Assembly: GCF_001028175.1 (NCBI RefSeq) | Contig: NZ_AEJF01000258.1 | Coordinates: 1-64,000 of the forward strand | Reading direction: 5' to 3' | Length of the DNA: 64,000 bases | Source: Caballeronia mineralivorans PML1(12) | Lineage (GTDB): Bacteria; Pseudomonadota; Gammaproteobacteria; Burkholderiales; Burkholderiaceae | Made by a program: the position numbers and the translations under genes | Shown here: in pieces, positions 18,786 through 26,961 of the stretch | How positions within the stretch are numbered: position 1 is the first letter of the stretch | Layout: the number at the start of each line of letters is the position of its first letter | The notes under the pieces: model-generated | The model's input: only the letters and a program-made list of their open reading frames with translations | Databases searched by the model: none | What the model was told of the DNA's origin: nothing

Positions 18786-18960
18786 AACGGTGAATTCTCA
18801 CAATCACCATCTGATTGAGGTGGTTTCTGACTTCCACCAACGGTGGGAGGTGTAATAACGGCACGGGCTGCGAGGCGCTCAATGGTCCGCTTGACCGAAT
18901 CGTGACGAGACTCGACCAGCTTCGCGGTTTCGCCGCTCGACTCGTTGAATAGAAGGGAGC
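18786..18960 (-). pseudogene. Phage regulator/antirepressor remnant, frameshifted
   Basis: On the minus strand one frame reads ETAKLVESRHDSVKRTIERL and continues ARAVIT, which is the DNA-binding block of Rha-like phage regulators. The expected continuation PPLVEVRNHLNQMV appears in a different frame immediately after. The two together imply a single frameshift within a once continuous gene. No start codon with a ribosome site and no full C-terminus remain. Confidence rests on recognising the block by eye. Confidence 0.5.
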
Positions 18961-19614
18961 AAGTCTGATTCGCACCCGGGTGACGAGCACCGCGCGCAAT
19001 CGCATTGACTGCTTCATGCGCGACGAATTTGGTTTGGCGCAAACCTCGGATTGCACCACGCCTTTTTTTGGCGGCCGATGTGTGTGTCGCGCTAGATTCG
19101 AACAACACGTCGATGGCAGTTTCCCGTCAGGATGAAGACGAAAGGGGTATGTGCAACGTACCCCCCGGCAGAGCCAGGTCCGTTCAGGTCATATGGGAAG
19201 CCGCTCGGGTGGATTGGCAAACGCCATCCCGCCATCCTACCTGCGCATAGTTCCGGCGAACGCAATGCCGCCAGTTACCCATAGGGGGCGTCGATTCGCC
19301 GCCCCCTCCTGACGATCATACGCGAGAGACGGATCCAAGTCTGCCTAGCACTCGCGCACACTGCCCCGCTGCCGGCGAGTATTCCCCCGAAAAGGGGAAT
19401 ACTCGTTGAGGCTTCGTCGGGGGCTGCCGATACATACGAATGGAACCGAAAAATATGCCCCTTTGGGCCCCGGCGACAATCGCCGATTGGGAACTCAAGC
19501 TTTCTCCCTTAGCCGGCACAGCCTTCGAGTAAGATCCGAGCGCAACAGCGAAAATCATAGGGATAGTTCCGCCCGAATTCGAAGCCACAACAAAACAAAA
19601 CCTTGGGGGCGTCA
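18961..19614. other. Island intergenic stretch with hairpin
   Basis: No gene is supported in these 654 bases. The only structure I see is the perfect 12-bp hairpin at 19376-19405. Confidence 0.4.
19376..19405. repeat. Perfect 12-bp hairpin
   Basis: CGAGTATTCCCC and GGGGAATACTCG flank the six-base loop CGAAAA. There is no T tract on either side, so it is not a standard terminator. A shorter related sequence (TTCCCCATTGGGGAATACT) lies just after the tRNA at about 14075-14093. Confidence 0.55.
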
Positions 19615-20220
19615 ATGATTCGTTATACCGTCCTGGTAGCCGTACTGACTCTGCCGGCGCTTCTCGCCGGATGCCCGCAAAAGCAAGATGAGAAGCTGTT
19701 AGGGGCGTGCTGGAACCCGGGTGCGAAGGAAACTGTGCAGTCACTAGCCAAGCGCATCGTATCGCGCCACATCGTTGCAGCCATCAACTCGAGCGACAAC
19801 CATAAGCGTCCCCAAGGCGGAATCGACGCCTACGTCGAGCGCAGCTTAACCGTCAATGTTTCGAACTTCTATGTCACGGCTGCAGACGCCACGTCAGGCA
19901 GCGTCACGTGCGGTGCCGATGCTGCTATGGTCTTCAAGAGGCCCGACGGAAAGACCCTCTCCGCGGACGATGCATCGTTTTCCTTCGCGGTGTACCGATC
20001 CGAAAACGACAGGTCAATGTACGTCATCCCATCGAGCTTGGCGCTTTCGCAGATGGTGGACGACAGCGCCGTGTCAGATGACGCCAGTGCTCCCGCTTCG
20101 GCTCCCGCATTGAAGGCTCCGACGTCGCCACCCGTGGACGTCCCCGGCTCGGACGTCGCGCCGGCGGTCGATGCGGCGTCTGCGGCGTCTGCGGCCAACG
20201 CCGTATCACAATCACAGTAG
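19615..20220 (+). CDS. Hypothetical lipoprotein
   Basis: A 201-residue lipoprotein. The signal peptide ends in the lipobox LLAGC, with the lipidated Cys near residue 20. The start at 19615 follows TTGGGGGCGTCA. The mature part (about 30-150) contains two further cysteines (GACWNPG and VTCGAD) that may form a disulfide. The last 45 residues are rich in Ala, Ser, Pro and Val and look disordered. I recognise no family; similar proteins with QSLAKRIV and VERSLTVNVSNF stretches occur in islands and phage regions. Confidence 0.6.
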   Translation: MIRYTVLVAVLTLPALLAGCPQKQDEKLLGACWNPGAKETVQSLAKRIVSRHIVAAINSSDNHKRPQGGIDAYVERSLTVNVSNFYVTAADATSGSVTCGADAAMVFKRPDGKTLSADDASFSFAVYRSENDRSMYVIPSSLALSQMVDDSAVSDDASAPASAPALKAPTSPPVDVPGSDVAPAVDAASAASAANAVSQSQ

Positions 20221-20284
20221 CCGCCACTCGCCCTGCCTAACTACCGACCGAAATGAGTCTCCTCAAACAACTGTCAGCGGCAGC

Positions 20285-20992
20285 ATGAGTAAGAATAAAG
20301 AGGCTCGAGTTCAGCGGCCAAAATCCGAGACCATGGAGGCTTTGCGGATGCAACTCAGCCTGCTATCCAAATCGTGTAGAGACTTTGATCTGGGAGATCG
20401 CGACGAGATCGTGCGAATCGCTCAGGCGCTACGCGTCATTCTCAATTCGTCTGGTCGCGACAACGTTTCGCTTGCTAGTCAAGTTGGAGCGATTCAAGGA
20501 CGGTTTGTCGACATGTCGTTTCCTTACTCAGAATCCAGCATCCTGACCTACTGTGGACTGTTTTCGGTTGAGATGATCTTCGAGGGAATGCAAGGCACGA
20601 TTCGAGCGTTGCCTCTGCTCGATCGGCACGGGATCAAGCGCAAGCTCGTCCGGTTTTCGGACTGGTGGAATGTATTGCCCGTGCTTCGCGACATTACCAG
20701 AGCAAGGTACACACGTCGGCAACTAGTCTGTTGGATGGCTAATGAAGATGGCGGTAGTCACGTTGATTCCGCTTTGACCGCAGCCTATCACAGGCTTTCC
20801 CGAGGTGATGTGACGGGCTGGGGTATCGGGACAGACGCCGGCAAAGTACCTCTTTTAGGTGCCGTAGACGCGTCGATTCGACAGATAGCACATGAAACGC
20901 TGCGAACTTTCGCGCGGCGACACCCTGAGCTGCTGTTTGCCTGTCCGTACGATATGTATCGGCAACTGGCGTCACAAACCGCCAGCACCTGA
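20285..20992 (+). CDS. Hypothetical protein
   Basis: A 235-residue soluble protein starting MSKNKEARVQRPKSE. It has a helical N-terminal half (LRMQLSLLSKSCRDFDLGDRDEIVRIAQALRVIL with heptad-like spacing) and a C-terminal part containing RRQLVCWMANEDGGSHVD, which I recall from other unnamed proteins often found near mobile DNA. No signal peptide or catalytic motif is evident. The start is at 20285; the longer upstream reading overlaps the lipoprotein gene. Confidence 0.55.
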   Translation: MSKNKEARVQRPKSETMEALRMQLSLLSKSCRDFDLGDRDEIVRIAQALRVILNSSGRDNVSLASQVGAIQGRFVDMSFPYSESSILTYCGLFSVEMIFEGMQGTIRALPLLDRHGIKRKLVRFSDWWNVLPVLRDITRARYTRRQLVCWMANEDGGSHVDSALTAAYHRLSRGDVTGWGIGTDAGKVPLLGAVDASIRQIAHETLRTFARRHPELLFACPYDMYRQLASQTAST

Positions 20993-21486
20993 TGCGGTGC
21001 AGAGCCTTGGCAAGCTCACCACCACGAATTCGCTTTGATGACGACCGCAATAGATTCCGCGCTGCCGAGGGTATCGACACTAGCGACACCCATTTGCTAC
21101 CGTGAAAAGTCCCTGCCTCGGACCTTTCCTACATTAAGGTAGCAAAGGTCCGTGCGCACCCAGTCGAACCGGTCGCAGATCGCGCGGCCGCTTGACCTTC
21201 CTGCGCACGCGGCTTCTTGCTATCTCGGCATGCCTAGTCACATCCGGACGTAATGTGAGCGTTTCGCTCCCCCTTTGCAACGGGTACGAATAGCGTCCAG
21301 CGGGTTTGCGCATCCGAGCACGTTGATGACGCATTTGGCTATGAACCAAGGATCGGCATCGACCTCGATCGCCTGGACGACGGACTAAGTCGCTGGACAA
21401 TCGGCAGTGTGCACACCATGGCACCGCTGAAAATGATTGGTCTTTCCTTCATGTTAGGATTCCCTATTATCAAAACGGAGACCACA
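20993..21486. other. Island intergenic stretch with hairpin at 21120-21151
   Basis: No gene is supported. GGACCTTT and AAAGGTCC (21120-21127 and 21144-21151) with an inner CTAC/GTAG pair form a strong stem-loop without a T tract. A plus-strand frame from 21259 is open into the next small gene and reads DDAFGYEPRIGIDLDRLDDG near 21325-21384; it may be the worn end of a gene, but I cannot name it. Confidence 0.35.
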
Positions 21487-21705
21487 ATGGCGTTCAAGGA
21501 AACGAAGGGCGATAGGACCATCGAAGCATGCGTAATGTCTGCCCCGGGCGGAATGTTCAAAGGCTATATCCGCGTCACCACGAAGAGAGGCAATCAAATC
21601 GTCGGACAGACGATTGGGCGCGGGTGCGGACGTCCGGTTCCGACCGAGAAAGCGGCTCTTGACCTCGCAGAGGCCGAGGCGCGTCGAGTACTAGCTCTTA
21701 AGTGA
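21487..21705 (+). CDS. Small hypothetical protein
   Basis: A 72-residue basic protein. ACGGAGACCACA precedes the ATG at 21487, a good ribosome site. The sequence reads as a short beta sheet (IEACVMSAPGGMFKGYIRVTT) and a C-terminal helix rich in Glu and Ala. It has no known family. It is intact and may be expressed. Confidence 0.5.
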   Translation: MAFKETKGDRTIEACVMSAPGGMFKGYIRVTTKRGNQIVGQTIGRGCGRPVPTEKAALDLAEAEARRVLALK

Positions 21706-21739
21706 TTTCATAGGTCACCTGGAAAGGCGTTGTGCGTCA

Positions 21740-22108
21740 CGCCATCGAGCACGCGGCCGACGCAACTCTCTCCACCGACAAGCACGCAGTCAAAATTTTC
21801 TCGTACCGAGCACTGAGGCATCCCGCAGAATTGGCAGAAATGATTGCGTTGCGAAGGTCGATGAGAACCGCCGCATCGAACCCTTTGAAGACGGATGGGG
21901 GCTGTTCGGCCCCGCCGGCCCCCCATTGAAAAATAAGGGGTTTTTCCAATTTTTCTACGAGTTGGACCTCGACGAAATCGACCGTTAGGCGTTCAGCAGC
22001 CGGCAACTGTGATCGCATGATGAGGCGATATACATCGCGTTCAGAGATCAGTACCGTTCCAGAATGGAGACCAACTGTGAGTGCTTGATTCTGCTGATCG
22101 TGAAACAC
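21740..22108 (-). pseudogene. Phage antirepressor (BRO-N) and P63C remnants
   Basis: A minus-strand frame contains LISERDVYRLIMRSQLPAAE (about 22051-21990), the core of BRO-N phage antirepressors. The same frame then reads VEKLEKPLIFQWG and FKGFDAAVLIDLRNAI, which match the start of a P63C domain, and ends in SARYEKI followed by unrelated sequence. The two domains are usually separate genes or lie far apart, so this looks like a deletion fusion of phage genes. No ribosome site is seen. Confidence 0.5.
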
Positions 22109-22423
22109 TATTCCGAGTTTGCTAGCCGTTATTGCGCTTTTGCGGTGGCGGGCAGCAGCATCGGCCGGATTGGCTGATCACCGCCGTCTTTGACTGGTCA
22201 CTGAGCGCACAACACTCGAGCGTCGTAAGGGAAGATTCCGGCCGAGTCCATCCCAGCGCGCGGTGTCGTTGCTCCACGATAGGTTTAGGTCGACGGCGCC
22301 AAGCACCGGCGTTGTCGAAGACGTCGGCGAGGCTCGAACGCTGATACTGAAACACGACGCCGAATTTACTCCGCGGAGGCTGGATGCAAAAGGCCGAGGG
22401 CGCTCAAAAATGAGCCAACAAAT

Positions 22424-22714
22424 TCAATGCCTTGACGGATCCATACTGACGCGGACCTGATCCGTCATTTCCGCCGGGCATGCTGAGCGAGCACCACCTT
22501 CGCTGGAGGCCGAAGCAGGAATTCCTGCTTCGGTTAGTGCGAAGGGGTAGCCGCAACCATCTGAAGGGCTTTCGCATAAGAGATGCCCCCCGGCGGAACT
22601 CCACGCACTCTTGATCAGCTCCCATATCTCGTCCGGATATCGAGCGCCTTTTCCTTCCGTAGATTCGCTGCCTGATGAGATGTCCATGACGGACATGTTC
22701 GCTGGTTCTGACAT
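22424..22714 (-). CDS. Small hypothetical protein
   Basis: A 96-residue reading frame starting MSEPANMSVMD. The middle, GARYPDEIWELIKSAWSSAG, looks like real protein. The ribosome site is weak. It begins inside the GAACATGTTC repeat cluster, and upstream of it two very short frames start with ATGTTC at similar palindromes. No family is recognised. Confidence 0.35.
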   Translation of the reverse strand: MSEPANMSVMDISSGSESTEGKGARYPDEIWELIKSAWSSAGGHLLCESPSDGCGYPFALTEAGIPASASSEGGARSACPAEMTDQVRVSMDPSRH

Positions 22715-22829
22715 GTTCACGCTGCGCTTTTTTCGTCAGTGAACATGTTCGACCTATGATGCACTCCTTATGTGGCAATGGTTCCGGCGAGTTTCCGGGA
22801 ATCGCAGCCGAAGCAATTCGAACATGTTC
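22691..22829. repeat. GAACATGTTC palindrome cluster, left group
   Basis: Exact GAACATGTTC occurs at 22741-22750 and 22820-22829, with one-base (TGACATGTTC, 22709-22718; GGACATGTTC, 22691-22700) variants beside it. On the minus strand the exact copies contain ATGTTC codons that could start short frames. Confidence 0.6.
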
Positions 22830-22879
22830 AAGACGCCATGTGCGCTCAATGCACCGCTTACCCATGATTTACGGAAAAA

Positions 22880-23086
22880 TCAATTGTTATTACATTGAAT
22901 ACTAACCAGATAACCGCCTATGTCCTTGGCGGTCCCTCCATTGGAGTTTGCCTTGAGCTGACCGTTACATGTAAGAAGCGTCGACGCTCTAACTTCTGGA
23001 CCTATTGAAAAAGTGCGACCGGTGAGTACCAATAGACAAATGGCAATCACGGTCAGCGTTGCCTTGGAATAAAAATCCAGTTTCAT
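22880..23086 (-). CDS. Small membrane-anchored or secreted protein
   Basis: A 68-residue protein. ACAGGAGTATCCA precedes the ATG at 23086. Residues 8-24 (ATLTVIAICLLVLTGRT) are a single hydrophobic segment that acts as anchor or uncleaved signal. The outer part has two cysteines (LLTCNG and SIQCNNN). The start MKLDFYSKATLTVIA resembles a group of unnamed small proteins in proteobacteria. The function is unknown. It lies between the two groups of GAACATGTTC palindromes. Confidence 0.6.
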   Translation of the reverse strand: MKLDFYSKATLTVIAICLLVLTGRTFSIGPEVRASTLLTCNGQLKANSNGGTAKDIGGYLVSIQCNNN

Positions 23087-23098
23087 TGGATACTCCTG

Positions 23099-23269
23099 TT
23101 ATCTGTTCAGAAAAAGTGGTGGATGTGCCGAACGTACACAGTTTCGTTCCAGTACACTCTCTCCGCTCAGGATGACGAGCCGGTCGCGCGGGATTGCGCG
23201 ACGAGCAATACAAGATCGCTTTATCACCGTAAGCAGTTTCCGGCAAGCGTCATCAGTGTCGGTGAACAT
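23099..23269 (-). CDS. Small hypothetical ORF with strong ribosome site
   Basis: The ATG at 23269 follows AAAGGAGGATTGAAC, one of the best ribosome sites in the island, and encodes 56 residues starting MFTDTDDACRKLLTVIKRSC. The start codon is inside the palindrome GAACATGTTC (23264-23273). The sequence has no known family. The gene ends 12 bases before the ATG of the next small gene's ribosome site, so the two may be co-transcribed. Confidence 0.4.
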   Translation of the reverse strand: MFTDTDDACRKLLTVIKRSCIARRAIPRDRLVILSGESVLERNCVRSAHPPLFLNR

Positions 23270-23371
23270 GTTCAATCCTCCTTTTTCCATCCTGAACATA
23301 TTCGGCCCGTGAAGCGCGCCTTATCCGGCCTAGCGTCCCGCCGAGTTATGAGTTCTTTCCCGGACACGTTC
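23264..23371. repeat. GAACATGTTC palindrome cluster, right group
   Basis: GAACATGTTC at 23264-23273, GAACATATTC at 23294-23303 and GGACACGTTC at 23362-23371. Spacings (30 and 68) resemble those in the left group (32 and 79). Confidence 0.55.
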
Positions 23372-23388
23372 AGTACCCGCCGTGAGCG

Positions 23389-23419
23389 AAAAAAAGCCCG
23401 TCAGATGCTTTTGACGGGC
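23389..23419 (-). terminator. Terminator of hicB
   Basis: On the minus strand GCCCGTCA and TGACGGGC pair around an eight-base loop and are followed by seven T residues. It lies 23 bases after the hicB stop. Confidence 0.85.
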
Positions 23420-23441
23420 GCGGGTCTGAGGGGGTGACGAT

Positions 23442-23858
23442 CTACGATACAGTGAGTTCGAGTTGTTTCCCCATTGCCGCGAGAGCCTCGGCGATGGTGT
23501 CGATCTTTGTCGCGTGGTTCAGGGTAACGATGCGATTGACGTCCTGCGATCGCGTATGCAGCCGGCGTGCGAGTTCCGCCGGCGTAACCTTCTGCTTGAG
23601 CATTTCATTCAGCAACAAGATCTTCGCTGACACGCTGGCCGGCAATGCGACCAACTCCTCATCCTTCTTCGCCTTCGAGGGTAAAGGTACCGGGCGCTTG
23701 TCTTCAAAGTAAAAATCCATTGCCGTGAGCAACGCGTCGGCCGCCATGGCGCGAGCCTCCTCGATAGTATCCCCTTCGGTAATAGCCTCGGGAATGTCCC
23801 GGAACGTGATAACAAATCCGCCGTCGTCCGGTTCAAACCTTGCTGGATAACGCAACAT
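23442..23858 (-). CDS. hicB: HicB-type antitoxin
   Basis: A 138-residue antitoxin with the degraded RNase-H-like HicB domain (residues 1-65: RYPARFEPDDGGFVITFRDIPEAITEGDTIEEA) and a C-terminal XRE-type helix-turn-helix (about 85-130: VTPAELARRLHTRSQDVNRIV). GGAGTGTCACT precedes the ATG at 23858. The gene is intact, but its toxin partner hicA upstream carries two stop codons, so it may persist as an orphan regulator. Confidence 0.9.
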   Translation of the reverse strand: MLRYPARFEPDDGGFVITFRDIPEAITEGDTIEEARAMAADALLTAMDFYFEDKRPVPLPSKAKKDEELVALPASVSAKILLLNEMLKQKVTPAELARRLHTRSQDVNRIVTLNHATKIDTIAEALAAMGKQLELTVS

Positions 23859-23917
23859 AGTGACACTCCATTGTCATTGAGAAGCGGTGCCGAGAAGACC
23901 CCTTTCGGGGCCGTCCC

Positions 23918-24094
23918 TCATTTCAGACCAAGCTATTTCAAAATCGCCTTCCTTGTGCCTTCTTTTAGTTCCTTCGAAGGATGCCTCGGAAGGGTGGTTT
24001 GTTTGCCGTTCAGGTAGATCTTCGTGTGATTCGCACCTTCTTCGAACCGCGCGCCCTGTTCAGCTAACTACCTTCTGAACTCACTCTGTTTCAC
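23918..24094 (-). pseudogene. hicA: hicA toxin with two in-frame TAG codons
   Basis: The minus-strand frame from GTG 24094 (ribosome site GGAGGGG) is colinear with HicA over all 58 codons and ends in TGA. It reads KQSEFRR, TAG at 24070-24068, then AEQGARFEEGANHTKIYLNG, KQTTLPRHPSKELKEGTRKA, ILK, TAG at 23935-23933, and LGLK. The first TAG stands where HicA has Trp, the second where Gln is usual. The double-stranded-RNA-binding core and catalytic His (GANHTK) are kept. There is no frameshift. Both changes are single transitions (TGG and CAG to TAG), consistent with point inactivation of a toxin. Confidence 0.85.
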
Positions 24095-24237
24095 CACCCC
24101 TCCGTGTTGTTTAACGTGAACCAATGTTAAACAATTATGTTTGTTCTTGCAGGGTGTTTTGCAAACTATTTTGTTTGCGTTTAATTGCGTGGTTTGCCGC
24201 AGTCCGCTCTCCGTGCCGCGATCGGTGGCTGGGGCAG

Positions 24238-24441
24238 AAGGCGAAGGGCAGGTTCTTCACCACAATTGCATGCACACTTTTCGGTTTGACCGTGGCGCAC
24301 CAGTTGAAAGCTGAGGACCGTGCCGCGATGTGGGAGGATCTCGTTTTCTATAACTTTGTGCAGGAATTTGTTCCGAGCGCAGGTGGCCGGCCAAGTCCGG
24401 ACGCCTGGAGGACTGCGGCGAAGGCGTCGCCTGAGGGATAG
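24238..24441 (+). pseudogene. N-terminal-side fragment of a uracil-DNA-glycosylase-like protein
   Basis: The plus-strand frame reads KGRFFTTIACTLFGL, then DRAAMWEDLVFYNFVQEF and GGRPSPDAWRTAA before stopping. The FYNFVQ block and the following PSPDAW are what I know from unnamed proteins of the uracil-DNA-glycosylase fold found in phage and island DNA. The expected later half with a VLVLG strand is missing, and the 5' part (24124-24237) does not look homologous. I treat it as a remnant. Confidence 0.4.
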
Positions 24442-24489
24442 CGAATCACCTCGTTAGCATATTCGGCGTGCCTGCTTACGCAACCGCTC

Positions 24490-24954
24490 TTACGCATCAG
24501 GAATCAGATATCCGCGCACGATGGCATGGTTGATGCCAGACGGAGGTCCTTCGGGACCCGGAGTTACGTCGGGAACGAGGCGTGCTTGCGACGACACGAC
24601 AAACCCAACAGACAGCGCTTCGCTGATTCCAGCTTCGCCCTTACTGCCGAGAAGAATGCTCGATTCGAACACTCTTTCGATTAGAGTGGGGTTTGCAAGA
24701 TTTTGCAGAAACAACCTGAATATCTGGCGGGTCCCCGCGAACGCTGCCCCTTGAGGGTGGTTGTATTGCCAATCAACACCCGTAACCACGAGAGCATGGT
24801 TCGGTGGGACGCGCCAACCGTGTCCGCCAGGCCCGCCATCGCGATTACCGTCGCTGAGATTGCGTACGAACGCCAACTGAGCTGGACCAAAACCTCCGGT
24901 GATTCCGCCGACCAGCTCGAGCACCACGAAATTTGCAGCGGGAATGAATGGCAT
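24490..24954 (-). CDS. Hypothetical protein
   Basis: A 154-residue protein with the start MPFIPAANFVVLELVGG at ATG 24954, preceded by ACGAGGCTCTC. The sequence is beta-rich with many Gly and Pro and no signal peptide. I recognise no family; the pattern (NHALVVTGVDWQY, FRLFLQN, SSILLGSKGEAG) could be a small jelly-roll. It is the last apparently intact island gene before the debris at 25-26.7 kb, apart from the DUF1330 gene. Confidence 0.5.
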   Translation of the reverse strand: MPFIPAANFVVLELVGGITGGFGPAQLAFVRNLSDGNRDGGPGGHGWRVPPNHALVVTGVDWQYNHPQGAAFAGTRQIFRLFLQNLANPTLIERVFESSILLGSKGEAGISEALSVGFVVSSQARLVPDVTPGPEGPPSGINHAIVRGYLIPDA

Positions 24955-25307
24955 GAGAGAGCCTCGTGGTGACGGGAACAAGACGCCTGGCCGATGGTTG
25001 AACTATATACAACGGCGTCTTTTGGGCCGGACACAATATCGACCTAACCGGCCACCAAAACCGGGCGTAAATCGGTTCGACGGCCGATTAAAGAGCGAGC
25101 AACCGGAGTCGCCGACTAAACGGCAGTTGCTTCTGCTGGGCCGTACCTGTCACGCCGGACAAGATGATTGTCGCTGCCCACTGCAGGTTTCAGAGCCTGG
25201 AACTGAGGAAGCATTCCAGGATGAGTCTTTAACTTCCGTACAACGTAGCTGCGATACCTCTCGCAGCTCAGGCTGGTCAATCAGGCTTGAACTAACAAGC
25301 CTCGCCC
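24955..25307. other. Island intergenic stretch
   Basis: No gene, repeat or terminator is seen in these 353 bases. It ends where the SDR remnant begins. Confidence 0.4.
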
Positions 25308-25556
25308 TTCACCGAATCGCTCCGGCAGGAGATGACCAAGAAGCACGTCCGGGTGGGCGTCGTTGAGCCCGGTGGTGTCGACACGGAATTGGGCTCGCAC
25401 AACAGCGGTGCGATGTGCGACAGCATCAACACCTTCTACAAGACCACTGATGTTCTCCAAGCCGAGGACATCGCCGATGGCGTCTCCTACATGGTCACCC
25501 GCTCACGCCGCGCGTCCGTGAGCGAGTTGTGGATCATGTCGACCGACCAAGCCTAG
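25308..25556 (+). pseudogene. 3' end of a short-chain dehydrogenase
   Basis: The frame reads FTESLRQEMTKKHVRVGVVE, then PGGVDTELGSHNS and a normal C-terminus with VSELWIMSTDQA. This is the last third of an SDR, beginning just after the catalytic YxxxK position. Sequence before 25305 does not continue the gene, so the 5' two-thirds are gone. No functional dehydrogenase can be made from it. Confidence 0.8.
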
Positions 25557-25636
25557 CCAACGCAACGACAAGATGAATTTTCCAGTCAAACCATTGACTT
25601 GATCAAATTTCCTCAATTTGAGATAGAGGCCCTAAA

Positions 25637-26014
25637 ATGAAGAAACACATTGTCGGCATGACCGCGGCTACTGCACTGGCTCTTGCGGCGGTGGTCCATG
25701 CGCAGAGTGTGCAGCCGCCTGGCTACATGATTGCCAACTACACAATCAAGGACCAAGCCGGCTTCAAGAGATACATGGAAGCGGCCGGGCCACTTGCTCC
25801 TAAATATGGCGGCAAGATCATTGTCTTTAACCTGAATGCGACCGCGGTGGAGGACAAGCCAAAATCAGTCATGGCCATCGCCGAGTTTCCGAGCTTGGCC
25901 GACGCCCAGCGATTCTACAACTCACCGGAATATACGGCCGCAAGGAAATTCCGCGTCGAGTCAACTGAAGGCTCGGTAGTTATCACTGAGGGATTCGTTC
26001 CTCCGAAGCAGTGA
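25637..26014 (+). CDS. Secreted DUF1330-family protein
   Basis: A 125-residue protein with a signal peptide (residues 1-22, ending VVHAQ) and a DUF1330 ferredoxin-like domain: YMIANYTIKDQAGFKRYMEAAGPL, GGKIIVFN and MAIAEFPSLADAQRFYNSPEY. DUF1330 proteins are small dimeric proteins without a settled reaction. A signal peptide is less common in this family. The gene appears intact although it lies between remnants. Confidence 0.8.
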   Translation: MKKHIVGMTAATALALAAVVHAQSVQPPGYMIANYTIKDQAGFKRYMEAAGPLAPKYGGKIIVFNLNATAVEDKPKSVMAIAEFPSLADAQRFYNSPEYTAARKFRVESTEGSVVITEGFVPPKQ

Positions 26015-26691
26015 CAATAAAATGAGGCAATGACGGGCGTCTTTGAATGACCGGTTCGGGTCCCGAAAGCGGTCTTCGAACGATGTGTGATTGGCTGGCC
26101 GGCCAGCTGCGGCCATTCCGCTATTACGCCCGACCGTCCTTTGTCGTGTGAACATCAGACCGTGAAGACTTGTTTGCAGCATTCTTGCGTCCGGTTGATC
26201 GGTAGCCGCGTGGCCATAGAGCTCAGTTTCAAAGCGCCACAAGAGATAGCGAGCGTCTCGGCCGCATCACTCCGTTACCCGTTGCCATGCGACTTGTGTC
26301 AAGACAATTGGCCGCTTCCTTCGTTGTATGCGTGATCTCTGTCCGTCGCCTCGGAATGCTCCCGCTTTATTTAACACAGATGCTGACGCGCCTATCTTTG
26401 GAGTTGCCGACTACGGTCTCGTCGGCGACTTGTTCGAGGTCCTGCCCGCGTTGACAGCAGCGATATAAGCGCTCCGTGAAAGGACTGCGCACGCGTCTCC
26501 TGTCGCTGAGAAATTTAGCCGTCTCTGCGAAGTTATCGCCGATACGGTTGTTCTTTTGGGAGCGAAAAAGACTCAATCACGTTGTCGAGCGTGGCCGACG
26601 TGATTGCGAAAAGGCTAGAGCTTGTTGGATTTGACGGGCAGCGCACGCATCGCGTTGATAGCGGCCAGAACCATCCGCTCAACCACCCTGC
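26015..26691. other. Gene-debris stretch
   Basis: Apart from the etfA remnant at 26373-26468 I cannot identify anything in these 677 bases. A minus-strand tail reading ERMVLAAINAMRALPVKSNK (about 26625-26690) before a stop looks like the end of some protein but matches no family that I can name. Confidence 0.4.
26373..26468 (+). pseudogene. etfA: 3' end of electron-transfer flavoprotein alpha subunit
   Basis: The last 31 codons read NTDADAPIFGVADYGLVGDL and FEVLPALTAAI before TAA. This is the C-terminal signature of EtfA (INTDxxAPIF, ADYGLVGDLF). Everything upstream of 26373 is unrelated, so only the tail is left. Confidence 0.75.
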
Positions 26692-26961
26692 TCAGGGCGA
26701 CCATACTCTCGAGTGACGTACCCAGCTTGCCGGCCGGTTGAGGTCAATTACGTAGCGGGAATATCGAGCGCCGAGTACCGACGCTCCCGATAATTTGGCG
26801 AATTCGTATAGCTTGTCCAGATGCCAGTCTGTGTCGGCGACTTCTGAGGCAACTTCCGTGAGGTGGCTTCTGATAGGGTCAGCAATTTCAGTACCAAGAT
26901 GTGGAATAGAAATCAGCAATGGTATGGTGCCTTGGTGATATCGAAAATCAGGTCCAATCAC
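26692..26961 (-). pseudogene. Truncated N-formylglutamate amidohydrolase
   Basis: The frame starts with GTG overlapping the stop of the hydroxy-acid oxidase gene (GTGA) and encodes the first 76 residues of an N-formylglutamate amidohydrolase: PLLISIPHLGTEI, DTDWHLDKLYEFA, and ARYSRYVIDLNRP. After NRP it runs into unrelated sequence and stops at 89 residues; the family is about 260-290 long. The catalytic half is missing. A different, full-length member lies at 38342-39196. The break marks the right edge of the mosaic island. Confidence 0.8.

Noticed and set aside
18353..19108. 251-codon minus-strand frame opposite higA
   Set aside because: Only a short part near 18.85-18.95 kb looks like protein (the antirepressor block); the rest is the shadow of higA and unrelated sequence.
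21120..21151. Hairpin containing AAGGTAGC, reminiscent of a conserved 23S rRNA segment
   Set aside because: The match is only about nine bases and no other rRNA sequence surrounds it; it is a chance resemblance.
22404..22865. 153-codon frame spanning the left palindrome group
   Set aside because: It is Arg/Cys-rich, crosses the repeats and competes with the frame at 22424-22714, which looks more like protein.
14004..26961. Second copy of the tRNA-Pro 3' end as an attachment site
   Set aside because: I looked for the T-arm/acceptor sequence downstream and did not find it; a shorter or diverged site cannot be excluded by eye.
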